Below, piece after piece: positions 46,296-55,545 of a DNA stretch of 64,000 bases. The notes beneath the pieces are model-generated. The model made no database searches and was not told the origin of the DNA. It was given only the letters and a program-made list of their open reading frames with translations. A program made the position numbers and the translations under genes. Source of the DNA: Oceanicoccus sp. KOV_DT_Chl (GTDB taxonomy: Bacteria; Pseudomonadota; Gammaproteobacteria; Pseudomonadales; Dasaniaceae); the NCBI RefSeq assembly GCF_900120175.1, contig NZ_FQLF01000001.1, positions 1-64,000 on the forward strand, in the 5' to 3' direction. Positions within the stretch are counted from its first letter, which is position 1, and every line of letters starts with the position of its first letter.

Positions 46296-47237
46296 ATGAC
46301 TCGACATTGTGTATTGGTTCCTTTCTACGGCCGTGTTTCCCAAGTCGAAAACTGTGTGAGAAAATTGCTGAGTGAGGGGTTGCCTGATACATATATTGTT
46401 CTTATCAATGATGGTACGCCTTCTTCAGAGCTTGGTACTACTCTTGATGAGTTGTTGGAAAATGAATCGCTGGTTATGTTACATCATACTGGGAATATGG
46501 GCGTAGCTGCAGCTCGGAATACAGGTGTTGAGTGGGCAAGAGCGCATCAATGCGAAATAGTTATCATGATTGATAGTGACTGTATCCCTTCAGAAAGTTT
46601 TATTAAGCAGCATTTGGGATTACATGCTCGCTATGCCGACGTAGCTTGCTTTGGTGGCGGCATTTTGGGTGTGGGTTCCACCTTGTGGGCAAGGCTGGAT
46701 AATCTTATGTCTTGGGTTCATTCTGTACCCTACGGTGAGATTCGAAAGGTGTCAGCTCTTTACCACTTACCTACTACTAATTTTAGTATCAAGCTTTCGA
46801 GTGTTGACCCTACATTGCCTATGTTTGAGTCAAGGTTGAAGACCGGAGAGGACGCGTTATTGATTCGTCAATTGAGGCGGTCAGGGGCGTCGGTTATGTT
46901 TTCACCTGATCCTATTATTTATCATCTTGATCGTAGTGGCTTGGTTGATGTGTTGAAGCATCATTATGAGTGGGGGCATCATCAGTATTTTATTCAGCTT
47001 GGTGGTGACTTTTCAGAAATCACGATGAAACCCTGGTATCGAGTGCTGTTTCTATTGGCGTTTCTGCCTTTTTTGCCGGTCTTTGCAATGTTGGGTGCGG
47101 TACTAAATATAGCCCCTTGGTTGAAACATAAGCCTGTTTATCTGGCCTACTTTCCTTTGGTTTATATGGTATGGATGTGCAAGTCTGTTGCAGTAGGTGA
47201 GGCAGCGTTACGACCGCATCGTTGTCTTAGGCTTTAG
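46296..47237 (+). CDS. GT2 glycosyltransferase with C-terminal membrane segments
   Basis: 313 residues from ATG 46296 (a GTG at 46278 and other upstream codons are in frame but overlap the radical SAM gene). GT-A marks: CVLVPFYGRVSQVENC, VLINDGTPSSELG, GNMGVAAARNTGVEWA, IMIDSDCIPS and TGEDALLIRQLRRSGA. The C terminus has one or two hydrophobic stretches (VLFLLAFLPFLPVFAMLGAV). Probable membrane-associated sugar transferase working with the radical SAM protein. Its 3' end overlaps the convergent gene at 47234 by four bases. Confidence 0.83.
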   Translation: MTRHCVLVPFYGRVSQVENCVRKLLSEGLPDTYIVLINDGTPSSELGTTLDELLENESLVMLHHTGNMGVAAARNTGVEWARAHQCEIVIMIDSDCIPSESFIKQHLGLHARYADVACFGGGILGVGSTLWARLDNLMSWVHSVPYGEIRKVSALYHLPTTNFSIKLSSVDPTLPMFESRLKTGEDALLIRQLRRSGASVMFSPDPIIYHLDRSGLVDVLKHHYEWGHHQYFIQLGGDFSEITMKPWYRVLFLLAFLPFLPVFAMLGAVLNIAPWLKHKPVYLAYFPLVYMVWMCKSVAVGEAALRPHRCLRL

Positions 47238-50064
47238 CTTGATTTAGAGCTGGTTGCTGACAGAATTTTAAAGCTCTGTTCTCCTGAAATTATCATTTCC
47301 GATATTAGGGGCGATTTATACAATGCCCATAAGATACTGATCCTTATTCTATAGTGATGTACGCCAGGGCGTAGGGTAAATGTTAAGTGGGTTTTATCCT
47401 CAAATGTAAGTTGAATGTTTTGTTCAATTTCTGAGGATACTTGCAAATTAAGAAAGCAGGGAAGGGTTGGGCAGTTTATGCCACTGTCATTATATATTCG
47501 ATATTCAGTCGAGGTGATATTTTCTTGAGACACATTTATTTGGGTTGATTCGGTTGTGTCGGTGGTACCGCCAAGAGCCCATATTGCAGGGATATGACGA
47601 AAATCTATAAGCTGTTTTAAATAATTATTGGTGAGCCGTTCGAGATCGATGCCTTCTTTATATTGACTGAACTTTTCTACACGGTCATAGCACGCTTGTT
47701 GGTCTCCTACTAGGGACCAGATATCAATGTTATTGATACGAGCGCAGGGTGCGAAATGCTTATAGATGTATTCAGCTATAGAAAATGATCTCAATGCATT
47801 GTCTATCCCATCGAGGTGATCCATCTTTGTGTTTTGTCTAAACAAGACATATGGCAGCCTCCCTGCCTGTCGTAATTGTTCCAGCTCTTTTATAGTATGA
47901 AGCTGTAATTTATTTGTACTCTGGTAAACCGTTTCCAGAATATAATTAGGAGCTTGTACATCACTCAATGCGTAAAGTAATGGCGCGTTGCTGAAGTCAT
48001 AGAATGTTTGTTCAGGGTTGAGGTTTAGATTCATGAACTGAACGAAATCGTCGTACTTTGTAACCTGATTATCCAGCCGCTGCTGTTCTGGTTTGGTATG
48101 TATTTTGTGAGTAAAGTCTACCGATGGAAACTCCCAGCGAGTTTGATGATGCTCAAGTGCGGCGATGAGCATATTCTCTGTTTTAGGGATCGCGATATTA
48201 GTCAATGCAATATAAAGTGCTATGACTGGAGCTAAGAATTTTGCATTGAGTCTGCAGCGAAGCCAAATGATGAGGAGAGCCACCAGACCGGTAATTAAAT
48301 ATAGATAATTATTAAATAGACCTTCAATGAGTGAGTGCCGATGCAGCGAACGTGTAGACATCATCAGTGTGCAGCTAGAAAGATAGATACTTAATAAAAA
48401 TAAGTATAAATGGTTATTGTTGACACTTTTTAATAATAGGCAGCGCACTAAATAAGCTAAAAACACGCAGGTAATACCAGGTAGGATAACGAGCTGCATT
48501 AACGATCTATAGTCTATCGCTTTATAAAAATTCACATAAGAGACTATGGGTATTTGTTTCGAAAGATATTCAGCCATTATATCTAGTTTGGGTGCTAAAT
48601 CCGTATTGCTGGTAATGATCGCGAGCACCGCAGCGGCCAGAAGGCTGAATATCCAGAAAGTCCTGTTGTTTTTGAGCGATCTTAATTTTTCTTTTTCTTG
48701 CCAGCGCTCTGCTAAGAAAATCACCAGATTCGAGGTTACAACTACCAGCCCAAAATCCATTCTCCATAATATTATGGCGGCGGTCAGAAGCCACTGCCAG
48801 GCCCACCAGCTGCTTTTTACGTCTTTATGTTGATAATTAATGATGTGGATGGCGGGCAAAAGTAACGGAGCGTAATAGGGGGTAATAAATGAAAGCTGGG
48901 AAGAAGCCATATCAGAAAAAATGCATGCCCAGGTGCAATTAATTTAGCCATAAATGTGAACATCAAGGCTGCGTATATTCCTCTCATCAACCAGCCATTA
49001 AAATAGCCGTCTCCCCAAATCAGCGACTCAAGTAATTCCCCCTCATTCAGCCACCAGTAAATACCATGTGGAAGAGCGTCAAATAACCCGTGAACGGGCA
49101 TGTAGTCAATAAATGGCCATTGGTTGTGACTACTCAATTGCTGCAAGGGTAATATTTTTTCTCCTAAATGAAACAAATCGAGGAACTGATAGCTGATCGT
49201 CTGCCGATATTCCGGCAAGATATAGGTTGTTATAAGGACGCTCATTCCCAGAAAGTAGATCGATGGGGCGGTGGGGCGACTTTTTAATCCATAGATAGAA
49301 ATTAATAACAAGGAGAGTAAACCGAAAATACTAGCGGTTGATACTTCAGGAAAATCATGCCTGCTCAAGCTATAGCATACTTCCAGGCTGGCTATGTATA
49401 TTAGTGGGCATAGTACTGCCCAGCGTGTTATTAAGGACCACAGGCTAGGAAAATAATCAGGAGCATCTTGCTTGGCTATAGTTTTATTGATGGCTAATAA
49501 TCCGGCTGTGAAGCCTAGCCATAGCAAAATCATTGAATAGCCCGTTGCCGTTGTAAAAAGCAAAGATATCTGTGTAGTAAGTTGCCAGGCAGGAAGAACC
49601 GTCTGGAAGTAACTGGCAAGTGGCTTTATGTTGCTTTTTCGTATTTGAAAGCAGTAAATCCAGATCAATGCCAGTAGGCTTGCAAGTAGTAGGTTATCCA
49701 GAAATAACGGGTTTTCTTGATAGGCAGAGATAAGAATTAGATTGCCCACAGCGCAGGCGGATATAGTCCATAACAATGAAGGTGCGCCTGTTCTGATTGA
49801 TGGCTTTTCAACTAAAGGAATAAATAGAAGACAAAAACAACTGAGTGAGACTCCGGCAATAATCGCCAGAATATACAGGTTGTTTCTATATATGGGGTTT
49901 ACATTTTCTGCAATGCTAATGCCGATAATCTGGTTATTCAGGAGCTCAGGTGTTGGTGTTTGTTTTAGGCATAGGATCAGCGATGCTAAAGTAATAGCGA
50001 AAAAAATAAATTGCCATGCTAGTATTGCTTTTTTTTTGGCTTGGCTTTCAAGGGCTGTATGCAT
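47234..50064 (-). CDS. Very large polytopic membrane protein, one frame break
   Basis: About 944 residues when joined. The frames 48817-50064 and 47234-48910 overlap, and one extra base in the G5 run (plus strand 48878-48882) turns HLLPP into a continuous HLLPPYYAPLLLPAIHI. About 15 to 17 membrane helices occupy residues 1-650 and a soluble domain follows (about 650-944), with PTLPCFLNLQVSSEIEQN and a beta-rich end. I do not recognise the family. The layout (many helices, then a beta-rich periplasmic domain) recalls large GT-C or arabinosyltransferase-type proteins, but no diagnostic acidic loop was found. It lies beside the second UbiA gene. Confidence 0.6.
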
Positions 50065-50161
50065 ACATTTATTTTTTGGGTCAAATGATACGTGTCTAAG
50101 GTTATGAATTATTATAAAGATAAGTCAAATATCGGCTCAACATTCATGGGGCAATTCTAAC

Positions 50162-51094
50162 ATGTCTTTTTGGTTCACACCTTATCTAAAGGTTGCCAGA
50201 CTGGACCATTGGTTTAAGAATGTTTTTATGTTGCCTGGTGCCGGGCTGGCGATAATCCTATCTACAGAAGACTATTATTCTCACTTACTGCCAACCTTGC
50301 TAGGTTTTTTTGCCCTTTGTTTGTTAGCTTCTGCAAATTATACGATTAATGAGTGGCTAGATGCTGAGTTTGATCGCTATCATCCGGTAAAGAAAAATCG
50401 TCCTGCTGTTACAGGTGACGTTGGTCGTTGGGGTATTACCACCCAATATGTGATTTTAATTTCAGCAGGCCTAATTATAGGTAGTCGGGTATCAACCGAG
50501 TTTTTCATTATAGCGTTAGTGTTTGTGATTATGGGCGTTGTCTATAATGTTAAGCCGATACGTTCAAAAGATCGGGCTTATGTCGATGTGTTGACGGAGT
50601 CGATGAATAACCCGCTTCGGTTTCTGATGGGTTGGTCGGCAGTTATAGCGGGAACTTTGCCGCCCTCGAGTATCCTTCTTGCCTACTGGATGGGAGGAGC
50701 GTTTCTGATGGCGGTCAAGAGGTATGCTGAATTTCGTTTTATAGATGACTTAAATGTCGCCGCAAGTTATAGACGCTCGTTTGCATCCTATAGTGCAGAA
50801 AAGCTACTTTTGTCATGTTTTTTTTACGCTATCAATGCCAGTTTTTTTCTAGCAATATTCCTTATTAAGTACCGTATTGAGTTTCTGCTCTCTTTTCCAT
50901 TTTTTGCGATATTGTTTACATGGTATCTTGCCTTGGGTATGAAGTCTGATTCGCCAGCTCAAAACCCGGAGAAATTGTTGGCAGAGCGACCTTTTGTCGG
51001 TTTTGTCGTTTTGTTGGTTATGATTATTATTTTACTTTACTTGGTTGATATCCCGGAGCTGGACTTGCTTTTATCGAGATTAACTTACTCCTGA
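50162..51094 (+). CDS. UbiA-family polyprenyl-phosphate transferase (stand-alone)
   Basis: 310 residues, about nine helices. LKVARLDHWFKNVFMLPGAG is the N-terminal substrate block of the phosphoribosyl-polyprenyl branch; the metal motif is NEWLDAEFDRYHPVKKNRP, a variant with NE for the usual ND. DRAYVDVLTESMNNPLRFLMG replaces the second Asp motif. There is no HAD domain, unlike the paralogue at 33213-34640. A second, perhaps differently specific, polyprenyl-P transferase is the best reading. ATG 50162. Separated from the GT2 gene at 51358 by 263 bases. Confidence 0.75.
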   Translation: MSFWFTPYLKVARLDHWFKNVFMLPGAGLAIILSTEDYYSHLLPTLLGFFALCLLASANYTINEWLDAEFDRYHPVKKNRPAVTGDVGRWGITTQYVILISAGLIIGSRVSTEFFIIALVFVIMGVVYNVKPIRSKDRAYVDVLTESMNNPLRFLMGWSAVIAGTLPPSSILLAYWMGGAFLMAVKRYAEFRFIDDLNVAASYRRSFASYSAEKLLLSCFFYAINASFFLAIFLIKYRIEFLLSFPFFAILFTWYLALGMKSDSPAQNPEKLLAERPFVGFVVLLVMIIILLYLVDIPELDLLLSRLTYS

Positions 51095-51357
51095 AATTAT
51101 AGTTAACTTATTTAATGTTGCAGTTTTGGTGCATATTTAATGGCATTGTGAGATGTTTTAAGGGTCTAAAGTAAAATATTAGTTTGCTGGGGTTCTTTTC
51201 TGGTCTGAGCAAGGTCTGGGCTAGCTATTGCAGTAAGTGAAGCTGTACGGTAAATTTCTTCAAAAGTTGTGGTGTCTGTTGTTAGCATAACTACATATTA
51301 TAGGTCTGATATTGCTCTTTTTCTCGATGCTCTAAAGCTAATTAACTAAGGTTGTGT

Positions 51358-52188
51358 ATGAGGTTAACCGTTTCTGTAGTAACGTTTCGATCGGATCCGC
51401 TACTCTTTGTTGGGACCTTACACTCCCTTACTGACGCGGTTGCCTATGCCAAAAAAGTTTATTCTGAGCTGATTTGCGAAGTACATATTGTCGAAAATGA
51501 AAGCCGTGAGCGTCGAAATTTTAAGCAAGTTAAGCAATTTGTAGAAACCTATGGCTGGGAAGAGTTTGATGACGTTTTTCTTGAAGTCGCGAGTGCCAAT
51601 AATGGTTACGGTGCTGGTCATAATCAAGTAATAAAGAATGCGTGTTCTGATTATCATTTAGTATTAAATCCAGATGTTTCTTTGGCGCCTGATTCGATTT
51701 CTGTGGGGTTAGCTTATATGGCTGCTCATCAACAGGTGGCATTAATTAGCCCGGGAACTGTGGATGCGAATGGTGACCCTTTATATCTTTGTAAGCGTTT
51801 TCCTCGGGTCTTTGATTTATTTTTGAGAGGCTTTGCGCCATTATCGGTTAAGGACGTTTTTCGCCAAAGATTAGGCCGATACGAAATGCGTGAATTACAA
51901 CACATCCAGGACCCTGTGCCGGATGTTCCGATAGTTAGTGGTTGTTGTATGCTTTTTCGCTCTTGGCAATTACAGGAGGTTGATGGGTTTGATGATACTT
52001 TTTTTCTCTACTTTGAGGATTTCGATTTATCCCTTCGTATTGCCAAAGTTGGCGGCATTGTGTATCTGCCAGCAATGAAAATGACGCATTATGGAGGTTA
52101 TGCGGCAAGAAAGGGCTTAAAACATTTAATGATGTTTGGTGTGTCGGCAGTTAAATTTTATAATCGTTATGGCTGGAAATTTTTTTGA
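51358..52188 (+). CDS. GT2 glycosyltransferase, rhamnosyltransferase-like
   Basis: 276 residues from ATG 51358 (AAGG nine bases upstream; an upstream TTG at 51352 is in frame). LTVSVVTFRSD, CEVHIVENESRE, ANNGYGAGHNQVIK, LVLNPDVSLAPDSI and the GFDDTFFLYFEDFDLSLRIAKVG block are typical of WbbL-like rhamnosyl or related GT2 enzymes. The ending YNRYGWKFF is also characteristic. Last gene of the glycan locus; it faces the pnt operon across a hairpin. Confidence 0.88.
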   Translation: MRLTVSVVTFRSDPLLFVGTLHSLTDAVAYAKKVYSELICEVHIVENESRERRNFKQVKQFVETYGWEEFDDVFLEVASANNGYGAGHNQVIKNACSDYHLVLNPDVSLAPDSISVGLAYMAAHQQVALISPGTVDANGDPLYLCKRFPRVFDLFLRGFAPLSVKDVFRQRLGRYEMRELQHIQDPVPDVPIVSGCCMLFRSWQLQEVDGFDDTFFLYFEDFDLSLRIAKVGGIVYLPAMKMTHYGGYAARKGLKHLMMFGVSAVKFYNRYGWKFF

Positions 52189-52196
52189 GTATTAAT

Positions 52197-52220
52197 TAGG
52201 GCTTCGAGTAAGAAACCCTA
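52197..52220. terminator. Bidirectional terminator between GT2 and pntB
   Basis: TAGGG-C-TTC pairs with GAA-A-CCCTA (one mismatch) around a 6-base loop, in the 42 bases between two convergent stops. Confidence 0.5.
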
Positions 52221-52230
52221 TGAGCTCCAT

Positions 52231-53607
52231 TTAATCCTTAAATTCACCAACAATATGTGAGATGGATTCCTTCGCATCACCAAACAACATCCGCGTGTTA
52301 TCACCAAAAAACAGCGGGTTGTCCACACCAGAAAAGCCTGATCCCATCGATCGTTTCAAAACAAATACCGTGCGCGCTTCGTTGACGTTGATGACTGGCA
52401 TGCCGTAAAGCGGGCTGCCTTGGTCTTCATTGGCGGCGGGATTCACCACATCATTAGCGCCGATCACAATCGCCACATCCATATTACCCATTTGTGGATT
52501 GATATGGTCCATCTCAACCAATTGGTCATAGGGGACATTGGCTTCAGCTAGCAGTACATTCATGTGGCCGGGCATGCGGCCAGCTACCGGGTGAATGGCA
52601 AATTGAACTTCACAGCCGTTGGCTTCCAGGTGATCTGATAGCTCTCTTACCACGTGCTGTGCTTGTGCCACTGCCATCCCGTAGCCGGGTACAATGACGA
52701 CATTTTGTGCTGCTTCGAGAATGAGATAGGCATCGTCAGCGCTGATCGGTTTCACTTCGCCTTCGACTTTGGCGGAAGAGACTTTGGCAGCACCAAAGCC
52801 ACTGAATAACACATTATTAAGTGAGCGGTTCATCGCCTTACACATGATGTTAGTCAGAATAAGCCCACTGGCACCCACTAGTGAGCCAGATACGATCAAT
52901 AAGTTGTTACTGAGCACAAAGCCTGCAGCACAAGCGGCCAAGCCGGAGTAAGAATTCAATAGGGCGATTACCACCGGCATATCGGCACCACCGATGGGTA
53001 TTGTGATCATAATGCCGAAGACTAATGACAGGCCAATAACAGCTAATAACCATGGGCTGTCGACACCGGGTTGTAGGCAGAACATGACTGCAGATACCAG
53101 GATGGCGATGACTATTAAGCCGTTAACAATTTGTTGGCCGCTAAATTGAATCGCTTTGCTGGGCATTTTTTCGCTGAGTTTACCCCAGGCAATCAAGCTG
53201 CCGGTGAGCGTAACGCCGCCGATCAGGATCGATAAAATAATAGTAATGTTGGTAAAGGTGCTATTAGCTGCGGCGAATACTGCAACTAAACCTACTAATA
53301 AACTGGAGGCACCACCAAAACCATTAAACAAGGCAACCAGTTCAGGCATGCCGGTCATTTCCACCCGTCTGGCTGCGGTTGCACCGATCAGCGCGCCAAT
53401 GATTAACCCGGTGACAATGTTTTCCCATGGCAGTTTTATTTCATTGATGAGGGTAACGACGATAGCGACTAACATCCCTAATGCAGAAAGTAGGTTACCT
53501 TTGCGCGCTGTCGCCGGAGAACTCAGCATTTTCAAGCCGAATACAAACATCACCGCCGCAGCGATATAGGCTAAGTTGATAATTAAATTGATATTGGTTG
53601 CTGTCAT
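52231..53607 (-). CDS. pntB: Proton-translocating NAD(P) transhydrogenase, beta subunit
   Basis: 458 residues. The N-terminal half has about nine helices (domain II); the C-terminal domain III binds NADP, with VIVPGYGMAVAQAQHVV (about 305-321), HPVAGRMPGHMNVLLAEANVPY and DVVNPAA. Complete and of usual length. It couples hydride transfer from NADH to NADP+ with proton entry. Last gene of the pntA1-pntA2-pntB operon; 9 bases after pntA2. Confidence 0.97.
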   Translation of the reverse strand: MTATNINLIINLAYIAAAVMFVFGLKMLSSPATARKGNLLSALGMLVAIVVTLINEIKLPWENIVTGLIIGALIGATAARRVEMTGMPELVALFNGFGGASSLLVGLVAVFAAANSTFTNITIILSILIGGVTLTGSLIAWGKLSEKMPSKAIQFSGQQIVNGLIVIAILVSAVMFCLQPGVDSPWLLAVIGLSLVFGIMITIPIGGADMPVVIALLNSYSGLAACAAGFVLSNNLLIVSGSLVGASGLILTNIMCKAMNRSLNNVLFSGFGAAKVSSAKVEGEVKPISADDAYLILEAAQNVVIVPGYGMAVAQAQHVVRELSDHLEANGCEVQFAIHPVAGRMPGHMNVLLAEANVPYDQLVEMDHINPQMGNMDVAIVIGANDVVNPAANEDQGSPLYGMPVINVNEARTVFVLKRSMGSGFSGVDNPLFFGDNTRMLFGDAKESISHIVGEFKD

Positions 53608-53616
53608 GACAATTCC

Positions 53617-53895
53617 TTAGCCTTTCTTCTTAAACATGGCGAGCATACGGTCAGTGACCATATATCCACCCACCACATTGATAGTTGCTAATGCGACAGC
53701 AGCGGTACCCAGCCATAACGCTAGCTGATCACTACCACTATGAGCTGCTGTTAGGGCGCCGACCACGGTGATACCGGAAATAGCGTTGGAGCCTGACATC
53801 AAAGGTGTGTGCAAGGTGGCAGGTACTTTAGCGATCAGTTCAAACCCCAAAAAGATTGAGAGCATTAAAATAAATGATAGATAAATAGCGTCCAT
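53617..53895 (-). CDS. pntA: Transhydrogenase alpha subunit, membrane part (PntA2)
   Basis: 92 residues: three membrane helices of domain II (LSFILMLSIFLGFELIAKVP, TPLMSGSNAISGITVVGAL, AVALATINVVGGYMVTDRML). This is the part fused to the C terminus of PntA in E. coli; many other bacteria have it as a separate gene. It is in frame with its own ATG two bases after pntA1, so I take the split as natural. Confidence 0.95.
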   Translation of the reverse strand: MDAIYLSFILMLSIFLGFELIAKVPATLHTPLMSGSNAISGITVVGALTAAHSGSDQLALWLGTAAVALATINVVGGYMVTDRMLAMFKKKG

Positions 53896-53897
53896 GG

Positions 53898-55031
53898 TTA
53901 GGCCCTCGATTTTTTAATCATGTCATTGACCAGTTCACCGCCGTGTGTAATGACACAGCCCTTGATAATTTCGTCATCCATATTCAGGTCAAATTGTTGG
54001 GTGTCTTTATTCCAATATTCCAGCACTAAATTATGCAGGTTGGCGGAGTACATTTGGCTGGCATTGCTGGCAACGCGGCCGGGCATATTGGCCAACCCGA
54101 TCACTTTAACGCCGTTGATTTCAATTTCTTCGCCGGCTACCGAGCCCTCCACGTTACCGCCAGATTCAACGGCTAAATCCACCACCACACTGCCGGGCTT
54201 CATCGCGGCCAGCATGTCTTTGGTCACCACTATGGGGGCCGGACGACCAAATAATTGTGCCGTAGTAATAACGATATCCGATTGAGCGCAGATTTTTTTC
54301 TGGCCCTCCAGCTGTAACTGAACTTGCTCTGGCGTTAACGCGTTAGCATAGCCGCCAGCGGTTTGGCCGGTATCGCCCAAATCAATTTCTACAAATTTAC
54401 CGCCCAGCGATTCAACCTGTTCCTTTACTACCGGACGGGTGTCAAAGGCATCGACTCGCGCACCCAGACGTTTGGCGGTGGCAATAGCTTGCAGCCCTGC
54501 GACGCCAGCGCCAATAATAAACACGCGAGAAGGGGATATGGTGCCCGCGGGGGTCATCATCATGGGTAAAATCTTATCCAAACGCTCGGCGGCTAAAACC
54601 ACCATGGCATACCCCGCAAGGCTTGCTTGCGAACTTAGTGCATCCATTTTTTGTGCGCGGGTGGTGCGTGGAATCATCTCCATGCTAATAGAAGTCACTT
54701 CCGCTGCGGCGAAGGCATCGACCAAGGCATGCTCGTTAAACGGGTCCAGAAATGAAATATGGATGGAGCCTTTTTTTAACTGGCTCACTTCGGCAAGTTC
54801 CGGTTTGCGTAAACGCAAAATAATATCGGCATCGGCTAATAGAGCCGCGCGGTCACTGACGATAGTGGCGCCCGCTTTTTCGTAGGCACTGTCATCAATC
54901 CGTACCGCTTTCCCCATGCCGGCTTCGATCTGTACTTGCGCGCCTTGATCGGTAAAGCGTTTGACTGAATCCGGGATAACAGGGACTCGGGTTTCTCCGG
55001 CAGCAAGCTCCCGTGGGATTCCAATAATCAT
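53898..55031 (-). CDS. pntA: Transhydrogenase alpha subunit, NAD-binding part (PntA1)
   Basis: 377 residues, soluble domain I. The start MIIGIPRELAAGETRVPV is the alanine-dehydrogenase/PNT N-terminal signature; VFIIGAGVAGLQAIATAKRLGA (about 170-190) binds NAD; LANMPGRVASNASQMYSANL is the late conserved block. Complete. First gene of the pnt operon, divergent from leuA across a 514-base gap. Confidence 0.97.
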   Translation of the reverse strand: MIIGIPRELAAGETRVPVIPDSVKRFTDQGAQVQIEAGMGKAVRIDDSAYEKAGATIVSDRAALLADADIILRLRKPELAEVSQLKKGSIHISFLDPFNEHALVDAFAAAEVTSISMEMIPRTTRAQKMDALSSQASLAGYAMVVLAAERLDKILPMMMTPAGTISPSRVFIIGAGVAGLQAIATAKRLGARVDAFDTRPVVKEQVESLGGKFVEIDLGDTGQTAGGYANALTPEQVQLQLEGQKKICAQSDIVITTAQLFGRPAPIVVTKDMLAAMKPGSVVVDLAVESGGNVEGSVAGEEIEINGVKVIGLANMPGRVASNASQMYSANLHNLVLEYWNKDTQQFDLNMDDEIIKGCVITHGGELVNDMIKKSRA

Positions 55032-55545
55032 AAAATGTCCTTGTTTGGTTGCGGCTATTTAACGGCCTTCTCTTATTAATATACAAGCATTGATCAAATG
55101 CTATACAGCTGGCCAGAATAAAATGGCCGTTAACTCTACTGATGCCCTTGTTATTCACCAAGCCTATTTGATGAATAGCTGCTATAACATCGATGAATAG
55201 CGCATAAGATCTGTCCGAAAAGTCAGTGCCGCTGTAAGCAGTTGTAGCCGCAACAACAGTTGACAGCCACACCATCGAGCAAGAGCTTGTAGTGGTGAAA
55301 TAATACGATAAGCTTGGGAAGCAGGGGAATGCAAAACCGGCCAGATGCTGAGTTATCTTTGACCCGCATATGACTAGCAAGTAGTGGTAATTCTCGCTAC
55401 TGATTGGCGTCATGGCAGACTGGCGCTTAACTCGCTGTAAAAAAAATCCGTATCTGACTAAGTTTTACTGGCGTTTTGGTTTATCCTTCACGCACGAAAT
55501 TAAGCTAGCGGCCACTGACCTACCACTGAAGATTGAGACCAGCGA
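55032..55545. other. 514-base divergent intergenic region, pntA1 / leuA
   Basis: Contains the promoters for both directions. I see no leader peptide with a leucine run and no attenuator before leuA, and no RNA gene. The minus-strand open frame that overlaps the pntA1 start has no family marks and is rejected. Confidence 0.5.

Noticed and set aside
53156-53569. Plus-strand frame of 137 codons opposite pntB
   Set aside because: Antisense to a highly conserved gene; no family marks and alanine/threonine/isoleucine-rich as expected for a shadow frame.
53617-55031. Frame break in pntA
   Set aside because: The split into a soluble and a membrane alpha subunit is known in many bacteria, both parts have their own start, and no homopolymer lies at the junction.
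54895-55413. Minus-strand frame of 172 codons overlapping the pntA1 start
   Set aside because: It overlaps conserved pntA1 residues in another frame and its product shows no domain or coherent hydrophobic pattern.
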